From NCBI GenBank assembly GCA_964473555.1, contig CAYYPL010000004.1, forward strand, positions 1-64,000: a DNA stretch of 64,000 nucleotides, written 5' to 3'. This DNA comes from UBA11400 sp964473555. Its GTDB lineage: Bacteria; Bacteroidota; Rhodothermia; Balneolales; HLUCCA01. The translations under genes and the position numbers were made by a program. Below, in pieces: positions 51,912 through 61,469 of this stretch (the first letter of the stretch is position 1; every line of letters begins with the position of its first letter). The notes under the pieces were generated by a model. It ran no database searches. It was not told the DNA's origin and worked only from the letters and a program-made list of their open reading frames with translations.

Positions 51912-52874
51912 ATGAGCGATTTCAAAGGTAAAACCTACAAGGTCGTAATTATTGGAAGCGGACCCGCGGGTTTAACGGCAGCATTGTACGCAGGTCGGGC
52001 AGACCTGGCCCCGATTGTGTTCGAAGGTCCTGAGCCCGGCGGACAATTGACCACGACCACGGATGTTGAAAATTTCCCCGGATATCCACAGGGAGTTATG
52101 GGTCCGCAGTTGATGCAGGACCTTCGCGAACAGGCCACCCGATTCGGTGCAGATTGCCGTTGGGGCGTTGTAACCGACATCGACATGAGCAAACGTCCAT
52201 TTAAGCTTGTTGTTGACGAAGAAAACGAGTTGTTTGCAGAGTCTGTAATCGTGGCAACCGGAGCTTCAGCCAAGTGGTTGGGACTACCAAGTGAGCAGCG
52301 TTTACGTGGAAAAGGCGTTACAGCCTGTGCTACCTGTGATGGAGCATTCTTCCGTAATCAGCACGTCATTGTGATTGGTGGCGGAGATACGGCTATGGAA
52401 GAAGCCACTTTCCTGACCAAATTTGCCAGTAAAGTAACCATCATTCACCGAAGAGATGAATTCCGTGCATCTAAAGTCATGCAACAGCGGGTATTCGATA
52501 ATCCCAAAATCGAAATCAAATGGGATTCAACCATTGATGAGGTTCTGGGTGATCCCGTGGTCCAGGGTGTCCGGCTCAAAAACCTGAAAACGGGTGCGCT
52601 TGAGGTTCTGGAAGACGTAACGGGTGTATTTCTGGCTATTGGACACAAACCGAACACCGATTTGTTCAAAGGAGTCATCGATATGGACGAAACGGGATAC
52701 ATCATCACTCTTGGAAAATCCAGTTACACCAATGTGCCTGGAATTTTTGCCTGTGGTGATGCTCAGGACCATGTGTATCGCCAGGCGATTACAGCGGCCG
52801 GATCCGGATGTATGGCAGCCATCGATGCCGAAAGATGGCTCGAAGAGCAACATACCTCCGTCGAAACCGCATAA
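51912..52874 (+). CDS. trxB: Thioredoxin reductase
   Basis: 320 residues. FAD-binding motif GSGPAGLTAALYAGRADL (about 15-32), redox-active CATCDGAFF (Cys about 138 and 141), NADPH-binding GGGDTAMEEATFL (about 157-169), and the C-terminal FACGDAQDHVYRQAITAAGS (about 280-299). It reduces thioredoxin with NADPH. Two hairpins in a row follow its stop. Confidence 0.97.
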   Translation: MSDFKGKTYKVVIIGSGPAGLTAALYAGRADLAPIVFEGPEPGGQLTTTTDVENFPGYPQGVMGPQLMQDLREQATRFGADCRWGVVTDIDMSKRPFKLVVDEENELFAESVIVATGASAKWLGLPSEQRLRGKGVTACATCDGAFFRNQHVIVIGGGDTAMEEATFLTKFASKVTIIHRRDEFRASKVMQQRVFDNPKIEIKWDSTIDEVLGDPVVQGVRLKNLKTGALEVLEDVTGVFLAIGHKPNTDLFKGVIDMDETGYIITLGKSSYTNVPGIFACGDAQDHVYRQAITAAGSGCMAAIDAERWLEEQHTSVETA

Positions 52875-52879
52875 AAAAA

Positions 52880-52961
52880 GGATTCGGCTTTCGCCGGATC
52901 CTCAAACTGGATTTACCCATTTAAAAGGCGCTGAGAAGGAAACTTCCAGCGCCTTTTTTTA
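52880..52961. terminator. Tandem hairpins between the convergent trxB and DUF4342 genes
   Basis: GGATTCGGC/GCCGGATCC (52880-52901, one T-G pair) is followed by AAAAGGCGCTG/CAGCGCCTTTT (52923-52957), which has an inner GAAG/CTTC and ends in T-rich sequence. The second is a strong terminator and can serve both strands. Confidence 0.85.
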
Positions 52962-53270
52962 GGACTCATCTACAACTTCGATATCTTCGGCCTCCACTTC
53001 CTTTTGGTCATGACGCTCGTCGCGTTCGACCAAAATTGTAAAATCTGATACCATAAGGGCCACAAAGGTCACTGCTGAGATGAATGGAGCCAGTACAATC
53101 AGTGCTCCGATGCCACTTGCCCCAAACGTTAAGGAGGTACTCAGAAGCTTTTCTCCCTTATCGTTCTTGATGGTCAGTTTGCGGACATTGCCTTGGCGGA
53201 TAAGCCGTTTAACCTCTTTGACAAGGTCCTTTGCCGATACTTTAATCTCTTCGAACATTGAATGTGCCAT
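52959..53270 (-). CDS. DUF4342 family protein
   Basis: 103 residues from ATG 53270 (MAHSMFEEIKVSAKDLV); an in-frame ATG at 53282 adds four residues. A conserved helix (KDLVKEVKRLIRQGNVRKLT) and a hydrophobic segment (ASGIGALIVLAPFISAVTFV, with Gly at its start) are typical of DUF4342. The acidic tail EVEAEDIEVVDES is exposed. Function unknown; probably a small single-pass membrane protein. Confidence 0.88.
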   Translation of the reverse strand: MAHSMFEEIKVSAKDLVKEVKRLIRQGNVRKLTIKNDKGEKLLSTSLTFGASGIGALIVLAPFISAVTFVALMVSDFTILVERDERHDQKEVEAEDIEVVDES

Positions 53271-53372
53271 AGTAAGCTCCAAAAAGTGTGAAATAAAAAA
53301 TGATTTTGCAAGGAATCTGCGATTCAGGACTCATTAGTACGTGAACCCAATAATAATGATTCGAACGATTAT

Positions 53373-54914
53373 ATGTTAGCAACCGTACAATCTGCAACCA
53401 CTTTTGGCATAGATGCACACATTATTCACGTAGAAACGCACGTGGCCTTCGGGCTTCCACGGATATCGTTGGTCGGACTACCTGACCGAGCTATTAATGA
53501 AGCTACCAATCGGGTTGAGGCGGCACTCAAAAACAGTAACCTTGACTTTCCCCGCGGACGCATCACCATTAACCTGGCGCCCGCAGATCTTCCCAAAGAA
53601 GGCAGTGCTTTCGATCTACCCATAGCGGTTGGACTTCTTTTTGCCTCGGGACAAATCAAGGAAGTAGATCTGTCGACCACGTTAATCCTTGGTGAGCTGG
53701 CGCTCGATGGATCTCTTCGGGCCGTTAAAGGTATCCTTCCCATCGCATTGGAAGCCAGAAACAAGGGATTCAAGAACCTGTTGGTGCCTATGGTCAATGC
53801 TACCGAAGCCGCTGTAGTCTCCGACATATCCGTATACGGATTCAAGACCATAACCGATGTCTGTGCATGGCTTCGTACACCTGACCCAAACTATCTGGTA
53901 ACAGTAGACCTGAACGATATTTTTAATGCCGTGCACCATACATTAAGTGCTGACTTTGGGGATGTCCGGGGACAAGAAAATGTGAAACGTGCGCTGGAGA
54001 TCGCAGCGGCCGGAGGCCATAATCTCGTTCTTGTAGGTCCACCGGGATCCGGAAAAACCATGCTTGCACGTCGGTTACCCTCCATTTTACCACCCCTGAC
54101 ACTTGATGAAGCCCTTGAAACGACAAAGGTGCAGTCTGTTTCCGGATTAACGCGCAAAAAAGGTGGATTGATCACGCAACGACCTTTCAGGTCGCCACAT
54201 CACACCATTTCACATATAGGACTTGCGGGTGGTGGCAGTGTTCCGATGCCAGGTGAATTGTCGCTGGCTCACAATGGAGTGTTGTTTCTGGATGAACTTC
54301 CCGAATTTCAGCGAATGGCACTCGAAGTGATGCGGCAACCCCTCGAAGACGGTTTTGTGACCATTTCCCGAGCCAAAATGTCGGTCACCTATCCATCAAG
54401 GGTAATGCTTGTTGCGTCGATGAATCCATCTCCGGCAGGTGACTGGATGAATCCATCGACTGCATCTACCTCCGATATGATACAGATGCAACGATACTTG
54501 AGTAAGATCAGCGGTCCTTTGCTCGATAGAATCGACCTGCATATCGAAGTCAGAAAAGTTCCCTATGAGGAGCTGATGTCGTTAAAAGAGGGAGAAAAAT
54601 CAGACGAGGTTCGTGAACGGGTTATTGCTGCCCGGGAAGTACAACTGAATCGGTTTATGGGTATAAAAGGGGTTTACACTAACGCACAGATGGACACCAG
54701 GCTGGTTCGGGCGCAGTGTAAACTTAATCCCTCCGGCGAATCCATTTTGCGTAAAGCGATGGAAGTGCTTGGGTTATCGGCCAGGGCACATGACCGCATC
54801 CTTAAAGTGGCCAGAACCATAGCCGATATCGAAAAATCAGACCAGATTCAGGCAGCACATATTGCCGAGGCCGTTCAGTACAGAAATCTGGACAGAAAGG
54901 GGTGGCTGGGATGA
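53373..54914 (+). CDS. YifB/ComM family Mg-chelatase-like AAA ATPase
   Basis: 513 residues. The N-terminal ChlI domain starts with HVETHVAFGLPRISLVGLPD (about 19-38). The Walker A is VLVGPPGSGKTMLARRLP (about 217-234), the Walker B GVLFLDELPEF (about 300), with the sensor region SMNPSPAGDW. The Mg_chelatase_C domain is at the end (VLGLSARAHDRILKVARTIA). ComM promotes branch migration in natural transformation in some Gram-negatives; a role here is by homology. Confidence 0.95.
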   Translation: MLATVQSATTFGIDAHIIHVETHVAFGLPRISLVGLPDRAINEATNRVEAALKNSNLDFPRGRITINLAPADLPKEGSAFDLPIAVGLLFASGQIKEVDLSTTLILGELALDGSLRAVKGILPIALEARNKGFKNLLVPMVNATEAAVVSDISVYGFKTITDVCAWLRTPDPNYLVTVDLNDIFNAVHHTLSADFGDVRGQENVKRALEIAAAGGHNLVLVGPPGSGKTMLARRLPSILPPLTLDEALETTKVQSVSGLTRKKGGLITQRPFRSPHHTISHIGLAGGGSVPMPGELSLAHNGVLFLDELPEFQRMALEVMRQPLEDGFVTISRAKMSVTYPSRVMLVASMNPSPAGDWMNPSTASTSDMIQMQRYLSKISGPLLDRIDLHIEVRKVPYEELMSLKEGEKSDEVRERVIAAREVQLNRFMGIKGVYTNAQMDTRLVRAQCKLNPSGESILRKAMEVLGLSARAHDRILKVARTIADIEKSDQIQAAHIAEAVQYRNLDRKGWLG

Positions 54915-54987
54915 AACTGTAAGGAATTTAACTTTACAATGTGCCCGAAGGTTTGTATGATACAGGAACCGTAATTCAGGCCTTATC

Positions 54988-55860
54988 ATGGAACAAAAAG
55001 CTATTGATCGATTACTTGAAGAACTTCGCAGCTCGGATGTGTTCCGGGAGTATGAACAGGCGTATCATGAAGTAACACACCTTCCTCTGATCATTCGGTC
55101 TGCGAACGGAAACGAAATCCTGGATTTCAATCCGGATCATGAGCGTGATTTCTGCCACTTCATGCGTCAGCACAATGATAGCTGCAAAACATGTATCCAC
55201 CTGGAACAAAAGCACATCGATTCCGGGAATTCAGTAAGTAAAACCTGTTTCGCCGGGGTACATGTGACCGCAGTTCCCATCAAAGTGCATCAGGATGTAG
55301 TCGGGTATCTTCAAACCGGTGAGGTTTTACTTGAAAATCCAACTGCCGATAAACTGGAAGAGTCAGCCAGGATCTTATTGGAATGGGGAATGAAATTATC
55401 GTCGGAGGACCTGAAACAATTGCTGGAAAGTGGTCCCATTTTATCGCCCAAACAGTATGAGGCCGTGATAAAAATGCTCGAAATCTTTGCCAAACACATA
55501 TCCGAGGTCGCTGCCAAGATCTCAATTTCTCCAGAACTGAACGAACCCGATGGAATCAAGAAATCCCGAAACTATATCGAGAAACATATAGACGAGAAGA
55601 TTACATTGGACCAGGCGGCCTCAGTGGCAAACATGAGCGCATCACACTTTTGCCGAGTGTTTAAAAAAGCTACCGATATGAATTTTTCGGAATATGTGGC
55701 ACGCCATCGTATTGAAAAGGCAAAAGATATGCTGGTTGAATCTAACTATACAATGGCGCATGTCGCCTACGACTGCGGATTCAACTCGGTAACGGATTTC
55801 AATCGGACATTCAAAAAAATAACTGGCATCACTCCTACCGATTACCGTAAATCTACATGA
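54988..55860 (+). CDS. AraC family regulator with PocR sensory domain
   Basis: 290 residues. Residues about 12-165 form a PocR domain with conserved Cys residues (FCHFMRQHNDSCKTCIHLEQ; SVSKTCFAGVHVTAVPIKVH). Residues about 185-290 are two HTH motifs of AraC type (ITLDQAASVANMSASHFCRV; MAHVAYDCGFNSVTDFNRTF). PocR domains sense propanediol-like molecules in Salmonella; the Cys cluster could also bind a metal. It overlaps crcB by 4 bp, which is an unusual pairing. Confidence 0.9.
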   Translation: MEQKAIDRLLEELRSSDVFREYEQAYHEVTHLPLIIRSANGNEILDFNPDHERDFCHFMRQHNDSCKTCIHLEQKHIDSGNSVSKTCFAGVHVTAVPIKVHQDVVGYLQTGEVLLENPTADKLEESARILLEWGMKLSSEDLKQLLESGPILSPKQYEAVIKMLEIFAKHISEVAAKISISPELNEPDGIKKSRNYIEKHIDEKITLDQAASVANMSASHFCRVFKKATDMNFSEYVARHRIEKAKDMLVESNYTMAHVAYDCGFNSVTDFNRTFKKITGITPTDYRKST

Positions 55861-56240
55861 ACATCACCCCACTAGCTATTGTTTTGGTCGGAGCCGGGGG
55901 TGCAGCAGGATCATCACTCCGATACATCCTGTCGGGTATGGTGCAAACTCAAACGGCCAGTGGATTTCCTTTTGGAACGTTAATGGTTAACCTGATCGGG
56001 TGTTTTGTAATTGGATTACTTGTAGGGATATCCATCTCGGCGCCCGTAAAGATGAGCGACCATCTTCGCCTGTTGTTCGCTACCGGATTCTGTGGTGGAT
56101 TCACCACGTTCTCTGCATTTTCAGCAGAAACTGTTGCATTGGTCGACAAGGGGGAAATGGGATTGGCGGTTACCTACATATCCATTTCTGTTTTGATGGG
56201 TCTGGCAGCTACTTTTGCTGGTATTTTGATCAGTAAATAA
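55857..56240 (+). CDS. crcB: Fluoride exporter CrcB
   Basis: 127 residues and four membrane helices. The family motifs are GAAGSSLRYILSG (about 15-27), FGTLMVNLIGCFVIGLLVG (about 40-58) and GFCGGFTTFSAFSAE (about 77-91), where the Phe and Asn residues form the fluoride path. It is a dimeric channel. It starts in the last codon of the AraC gene; no fluoride riboswitch is seen. Confidence 0.96.
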   Translation: MNITPLAIVLVGAGGAAGSSLRYILSGMVQTQTASGFPFGTLMVNLIGCFVIGLLVGISISAPVKMSDHLRLLFATGFCGGFTTFSAFSAETVALVDKGEMGLAVTYISISVLMGLAATFAGILISK

Positions 56241-56312
56241 ACCATACTGTTAGCCTGAATCAGGTGTCCCTCTCAGGCTGTTGTATAGAATCGTAACGAA
56301 AGCCCGCAGCAC

Positions 56313-57059
56313 TTAGTGTCTGACAGACAGGTCAGATACATTCAATGCAGCGCCTACAATTCCCGCGTTATTCAGAAAAGAAGCGGGTTCCACCCTGGTT
56401 CTCAATTCTATGTAAGGCAACACTTTGTCGGCTTTGTTGCTGACACCGCCGCTAATGATGAATAGATCCGGATGAAACAGTTTTTCGTAGTAGGATAACA
56501 CCATTTCGATGCGTTTAGCCCATACTTTTCGCTTCACACCTTCCTGAAGACGAGAAGTTTCCGAGGCTCGTTCCTCGGCAGTGAGTCCTCGTATTTCGAG
56601 CTTACCTAAATCGGTATTGGGAATCAGGATTCCATTGTAGAAGAGTGCAGTTCCAACTCCAGTGCCGATGGTAAGGATCATGATCACACCACGTTCCTGT
56701 TTTCCGGCGCCAAAGCGAAGTTCGGCGATGCCAGCGGCATCGGCATCATTGATGACAACAACTTCATTGTCGGTCAGCTCTGAAAAAATGAGCCCGGCAT
56801 TGACATCCTGCCACGATGGATCCATATTCCAGGTTGAAAGCACAATTCCGGCACGAACAGACTCGGGTATCGCGACTCCAATAGGTCCATTCCAGTTGAA
56901 ATGTGACACCATCTTGTGGATAACAGGAATGATTTTATGCGGAGAAGTATCTTCAGGAGTAGACAATCGAAATTTATCCGTCACAAACTCCCCGTTTGAG
57001 GTGTCTACAACGGCACCTTTGATTCCCGATCCGCCAATATCAATTCCCAGGACGTGCAT
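56313..57059 (-). CDS. ppgK: ROK family polyphosphate glucokinase
   Basis: 248 residues. Phosphate-binding motif GIDIGGSGIKGAVVD (about 5-19), the catalytic Asp region VVINDADAAG (about 104-113), and the sugar-side GTGVGTALFYNGILIP (about 133-148). This short ROK form without an HTH, with GGSGIKG, matches polyphosphate-dependent glucokinases. It starts within the secA stop (TGATG), so it is co-transcribed. An AGCCTGA/TCAGGCT hairpin lies further downstream. Confidence 0.88.
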   Translation of the reverse strand: MHVLGIDIGGSGIKGAVVDTSNGEFVTDKFRLSTPEDTSPHKIIPVIHKMVSHFNWNGPIGVAIPESVRAGIVLSTWNMDPSWQDVNAGLIFSELTDNEVVVINDADAAGIAELRFGAGKQERGVIMILTIGTGVGTALFYNGILIPNTDLGKLEIRGLTAEERASETSRLQEGVKRKVWAKRIEMVLSYYEKLFHPDLFIISGGVSNKADKVLPYIELRTRVEPASFLNNAGIVGAALNVSDLSVRH

Positions 57060-60000
57060 CAGACATTCTGACCGTGGCAGTGTTTGTATTTTTTACCGGA
57101 TCCGCACGGACACGGGTCGTTACGTCCAACCTTTTCACCAACCACAACTGGCTCAGGTTTCTTTTGTTGTCCGCCCGCGGCCACACCCTTAGGCTGCTGT
57201 GGCTGCCCACCACCGAGTTGCACCGAAAGATTAGGTGCCTCTTCGTGCTCGGTGCGCAATTTGCTCATATCGATTTTACGCTTCGTCGGAGCTTTGGCCT
57301 GAGTCAGTTGTTCCTGATTATTAGCTCCCTCCGGCATCGCTTTCCAGATCATGGAAATGACTTCCTGATTCATCTCTTCGACCAGCTCAGCGAACATATT
57401 GAAAGCCTCGCGTTTGTACTCAAGCAAGGGATCTTTCTGCCCAAACGCACGCAATCCGATACCTTCTTTGACCGAATCCAACTCACGCAAGTGCTCCATC
57501 CATTTGTCATCGATCACAGCCAGAACCGCAGCACGCTCCATAGCATGAACCAGTTCCTTGCCTTCTGTCTCAACTGCCTTGTCAATTTCAACGACTACTC
57601 GCATGCGCTTCACCCCATCGTTGAAAATGACCTGAACCGAAGTCGGTTTGTTCGGCATTTCGCTTTCGTGTATCTGTTTGACGATTTTATAAAAAGGCTC
57701 TGCTAAAATGCGAGTCTTGTTCTTGTACACTTCCAGTGCGTGGTTCACAAGATGCTCGGTCATCCCATCATCACCCAGTCGTGCCCATTTTTCACGCTCG
57801 ATTTGTGCATCTACAGCAAGCATACGGATCAGTTTCTCCTGAATCTGCTCGTATTCCGCATCACGATAATGGTCTCCTACGATGGACTCGATCAGCTCAT
57901 ACAACATGTTGTACAGATCGCCGCTGAGTCGGTCGCCCAACAAAGCATGTCGGCGGCGCGCATAAACTACTTTACGCTGGTTGTTCAATACGTCATCGTA
58001 CTCAAGCTGGCGCTTACGGATACTGAAGTTGTTCTGCTCTACTTTAGACTGGGCACGTTCCAGCGACTTGGTTACCCATGGGTGCTGAATGACCTCGCCC
58101 TCGTCAAATTTCATGCGATCCATGATGCTGGTGATTCTGTCCGAACCGAACAGTTTCATCAGGTTGTCTTCGAGTGAAACATAGAATTGCGATTCACCTG
58201 GATCACCCTGACGACCGGATCGTCCGCGAAGCTGAAGGTCTATTCGACGGGAATCGTGTCGCTCGGTGCCCAAAATGGCGAGTCCGCCAAGCTCCTTGAT
58301 CTCTGGACCCAGCTTAATGTCGGTACCACGTCCTGCCATATTGGTTGCGATGGTAACAGCTCCACGCTGACCCGCCTGAGCAACGATCTCACTTTCACGC
58401 TGGTGTTGTTTGGCGTTCAGTACGTTGTGAGGGATTCCGGAGCGCTGTAGCATTCGGCTAACCGTCTCAGATACTTCAACGGAGGTTGTACCAACCAGAA
58501 CCGGCTGTCCTTTTTCGTGGTATTCCTTGATCTTGTTGATCGCGGCATTGAACTTTTCGCGTTTGGTACGGAATACCAAATCTTCCATATCGTTTCGGGA
58601 TATCGGACGGTTGGTCGGAATTTCTATAACTTCAAGCTTGTAGATTTCGAAAAACTCGGATTCTTCCGTCACGGCTGTACCGGTCATACCGGAAAGCTTG
58701 TGATACATACGGAAGTAATTTTGAAGTGTGATCGTCGCGTAAGTTTGGGTCGAACCCTCAACTTTCACGTTTTCCTTGGCTTCGATGGCCTGGTGCAGAC
58801 CATCCGAGTATCGACGCCCTGACATCACACGTCCAGTATGCTCATCTACAATCTGAACTTTGCCATCGGTTACGATATATTCGTCGTCTTTTTCGAACAA
58901 CGTGTATGCTTTGAGTAGCTGGTTTACCGAATGGATACGCTCGGACTTCTCCGAAAACTTGCGATACAACGCCTGCATCCGCTCGGTTTTTTCGCGACGG
59001 AAATCTTCGATCAGTTTGGCTTTTTGCTGTTCTTTGTAGTCCTCACTGAACTCAGTGTTGTTTACAATTGCATCAAGGCCTTCCGCTTCACGTCGGGTCA
59101 GGTCTTCTTCAATAATCGAGGTTTCGACACCCATATCAGGGATGACGAAAAACTCAGGATCTTCGTTATTACCCGTGATCAACTCACGCCCTTTTTCGGT
59201 CATTTCAAGGGTGTTCAGCTTCAAATCGACCGCATAGTACATGTCCTCATCCACAAAAGGCATGTTTTTGGCATTGTCTTGCAGATAGAGATACTCGGTT
59301 TTCTGAAGGAGTTTCTGCATGTCTGGCTCCTGCATCAGTTTCTCGAACTTCTTGTTTTTGGGGAAACCACGTTTTGCACGTAATAGCAGAAGTCCGGCCT
59401 GGTCCTGATCCCCTTTGGTAAGTGCTTCATCGATCTGCATCAGATACTTGGCTACGAGTTTTTTCTGCATCTCGACCAGGTTTGAAACACGTGGCTTGAG
59501 TTCGATGTACTTCTGGGACTGATTGTCCTGCGGTACCGGACCGGAGATGATCAGCGGAGTACGTGCTTCATCGATCAACACAGAGTCTACCTCATCCACA
59601 ATCGCATAGTGATGTCCACGTTGAACCAGTTGATCCTCGCTCACGACCATATTATCACGCAAGTAATCGAATCCGAACTCATTGTTGGTTCCATAGGTAA
59701 TATCGGCACGATACGCCTGACGACGTTTGTCGGAATTCGGCTCGTAAAGGTCAATGCAATCGACCTGGAGTCCGTGGAAGTTGAAAATCGGGGCATTCCA
59801 CTCGGCGTCACGTTTCGCCAGGTAGTTGTTTACGGTAATGACGTGCACTCCTCGACCGACCAAAGCATTTAGATATGCAGGGAAAATCGCGACCAGGGTT
59901 TTACCCTCACCGGTTTTCATTTCGGCGATTTTACCGAGGTGCAGGGTAACGGCACCGATGAGCTGAACATCGTAAGGCACCATTTCCCAGGTGATCTCGT

Positions 60001-60409
60001 TACCAGCTACCATCCACTTTTTACCCAAATGACGACGACAGGTTTCCTTCAATACCGCAAAGGCCTCGGGCATAATGTCGTCCAGTACGTCCTCGACCGT
60101 ATCCAGCCACTCCTGATCGACTTTGTCCAGTTGCTCAGACAATTCCCGACGCTCTTCAATGGAAAGATCCGCCTCCAGATCGTTGATTTGCTTCTTCAGC
60201 TCCGTGATCTGCTTGTCAATTTCAACCGTAGCTTCTTTGATTTCTTTCCTGAATTTTTGGGTCCGCGCCCGGAGCTCATCGTCGCTTAAGGCCTGAAGCT
60301 CGGTCTCGAAAGACTTGATCTCGTCGATGTAAGGTTGGATTTTCTTGAGGTCGCGATCGGATTTGCTTCCAAATAACTTTGAAAAGACTCCAAAAACTTT
60401 GTCAATCAT
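57059..60409 (-). CDS. secA: Protein translocase subunit SecA
   Basis: 1116 residues, longer than the usual 830-900 because of an N-terminal coiled insertion (about 60-105, ITELKKQINDLEADLSIEER) and further insertions, as is typical in Bacteroidota. The Walker A is MKTGEGKTLVAIF (Gly167-Thr171), DEVDSVLIDEARTPLI follows, then the second motor domain (TNMAGRGTDIKLGPEI). The C-terminal zinc-binding end is CPCGSGKKYKHCHG. It drives protein export with SecYEG. ppgK starts in its stop codon, and rpmH is divergent. Confidence 0.98.
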   Translation of the reverse strand: MIDKVFGVFSKLFGSKSDRDLKKIQPYIDEIKSFETELQALSDDELRARTQKFRKEIKEATVEIDKQITELKKQINDLEADLSIEERRELSEQLDKVDQEWLDTVEDVLDDIMPEAFAVLKETCRRHLGKKWMVAGNEITWEMVPYDVQLIGAVTLHLGKIAEMKTGEGKTLVAIFPAYLNALVGRGVHVITVNNYLAKRDAEWNAPIFNFHGLQVDCIDLYEPNSDKRRQAYRADITYGTNNEFGFDYLRDNMVVSEDQLVQRGHHYAIVDEVDSVLIDEARTPLIISGPVPQDNQSQKYIELKPRVSNLVEMQKKLVAKYLMQIDEALTKGDQDQAGLLLLRAKRGFPKNKKFEKLMQEPDMQKLLQKTEYLYLQDNAKNMPFVDEDMYYAVDLKLNTLEMTEKGRELITGNNEDPEFFVIPDMGVETSIIEEDLTRREAEGLDAIVNNTEFSEDYKEQQKAKLIEDFRREKTERMQALYRKFSEKSERIHSVNQLLKAYTLFEKDDEYIVTDGKVQIVDEHTGRVMSGRRYSDGLHQAIEAKENVKVEGSTQTYATITLQNYFRMYHKLSGMTGTAVTEESEFFEIYKLEVIEIPTNRPISRNDMEDLVFRTKREKFNAAINKIKEYHEKGQPVLVGTTSVEVSETVSRMLQRSGIPHNVLNAKQHQRESEIVAQAGQRGAVTIATNMAGRGTDIKLGPEIKELGGLAILGTERHDSRRIDLQLRGRSGRQGDPGESQFYVSLEDNLMKLFGSDRITSIMDRMKFDEGEVIQHPWVTKSLERAQSKVEQNNFSIRKRQLEYDDVLNNQRKVVYARRRHALLGDRLSGDLYNMLYELIESIVGDHYRDAEYEQIQEKLIRMLAVDAQIEREKWARLGDDGMTEHLVNHALEVYKNKTRILAEPFYKIVKQIHESEMPNKPTSVQVIFNDGVKRMRVVVEIDKAVETEGKELVHAMERAAVLAVIDDKWMEHLRELDSVKEGIGLRAFGQKDPLLEYKREAFNMFAELVEEMNQEVISMIWKAMPEGANNQEQLTQAKAPTKRKIDMSKLRTEHEEAPNLSVQLGGGQPQQPKGVAAGGQQKKPEPVVVGEKVGRNDPCPCGSGKKYKHCHGQNV

Positions 60410-60669
60410 TGTAGTATGCTTCTAGAAAAATGCGGTAAAAATAGTTCAATTAATGGGATTAAGGTACGGCTGATAACAGCCAGCATCAAACATGGATAAC
60501 CTATTTTAACCGTTAAAATTGTGTATTTGGGATAAAAACGGAGTAGTAGAACAATTATTAAAAATTGATGTTCTAATTTATGAAAAATTATCTTATTTTT
60601 GTTGTCTTTCGACAAAAGGGGCCAGTCTCCATTTTATTCAACACATTTAACTGAAGACAATTACCAGCA
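60410..60669. promoter_or_regulatory. Divergent region between secA and rpmH
   Basis: About 260 bp. A TAnnTTTG match TATTTTTG lies at 60594-60601, about 69 bp before rpmH, although a correctly spaced -33 TTG is not found. TTGTC/GACAA (60602-60615) forms a small hairpin just after it. One weak DnaA-box-like site (TTATCCATG) is present, which is not enough for an origin. Confidence 0.4.
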
Positions 60670-60825
60670 ATGAAACGCACGTTCCAACCCAGCAGAAGAA
60701 AACGCGTCAACAAGCATGGCTTCCGCTCCCGCATGGAAACGGCTAACGGACGCAAGGTATTAGCACGTCGTCGTGCCAAAGGCAGACACAGGCTAACCGT
60801 TAGCGATGAGCGAGGACCGAAATAG
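60670..60825 (+). CDS. rpmH: 50S ribosomal protein L34
   Basis: 51 residues starting MKRTFQPSRRKRVNKHGFRS, the universal L34 signature. The basic core RKVLARRRAKGRHRL follows, with a short extra tail TVSDERGPK. It begins at ATG 60670 and ends at TAG 60823-60825. The rnpA ATG (60806) lies inside its last codons, a 20-bp overlap. Confidence 0.97.
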   Translation: MKRTFQPSRRKRVNKHGFRSRMETANGRKVLARRRAKGRHRLTVSDERGPK

Positions 60826-61222
60826 TCCTTCTGGCGGGAATCGTCTTCCCCGAAGGATGATTCTTCGGGGTAAAGATTCTTTTGACACCCTTTTCAAAAA
60901 CGGCATCCGTATTGCTGCCGGACACATCGATCTTCGATACCTGACCAGGCAAGATTCAATCCACACGATTCAAGTAGCTTTCGTTGTGGGACGAAAGACA
61001 GGCAATGCGGTCGTCCGAAATCGATGTAAACGCCTCCTCCGTGAGGCCTATCGGCTCCAACAGCACATCCTGGATCCGATTTCATCAACCCGATCCGTTT
61101 CGATCAATATGGCTTTTATTGTAAAATCTGCAGACCTGACATTCGATAAAGCGATGGCCGATGTGCAGAAATTACTATCTTCTTTGTTGAATCGGATAAA
61201 CCTTCCAGGCGAGCTGCCATGA
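60806..61222 (+). CDS. rnpA: Ribonuclease P protein component
   Basis: 138 residues. The conserved RNR motif region is VVRNRCKRLLREAYRLQQ (about 70-87), which binds the P RNA and pre-tRNA leader. It begins 20 bp inside rpmH and ends with a 4-bp overlap into yidD (ATGA). The order rpmH-rnpA-yidD-yidC is widely conserved. Confidence 0.95.
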   Translation: MSEDRNSPSGGNRLPRRMILRGKDSFDTLFKNGIRIAAGHIDLRYLTRQDSIHTIQVAFVVGRKTGNAVVRNRCKRLLREAYRLQQHILDPISSTRSVSINMAFIVKSADLTFDKAMADVQKLLSSLLNRINLPGELP

Positions 61223-61467
61223 AATATTTGTTAATTTTGCTCGTCCGCGGGTATCAGGTAATGATTTCACCCTATTTTCCATCCAGTTGCAGATACTCGC
61301 CCACGTGCAGTCATTATGCCATCGATGCCTTGCGTACGCACGGATCCATCAGAGGCTCGTGGCTTGCCATCAAACGAATTCTGCGCTGTCATCCCTGGGC
61401 GGAAGGCGGACACGATCCGGTTCCCCCGAAACACACTAACGCAAACGCTTCTAATCTACCGGAGTAA
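61219..61467 (+). CDS. yidD: Membrane protein insertion efficiency factor YidD
   Basis: 82 residues. The family core is PYFPSSCRYSPTCSHYAIDA (about 20-39) with three conserved Cys, then GSIRGSWLAIKRILRCHPW and GGHDPVP. It helps YidC insert membrane proteins. It overlaps rnpA and ends 2 bp before yidC. Confidence 0.96.
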   Translation: MKYLLILLVRGYQVMISPYFPSSCRYSPTCSHYAIDALRTHGSIRGSWLAIKRILRCHPWAEGGHDPVPPKHTNANASNLPE

Positions 61468-61469
61468 TT

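Noticed and set aside
60410..60669. Replication origin next to rpmH
   Set aside because: Only one weak DnaA-box-like site is present and dnaA is not adjacent.
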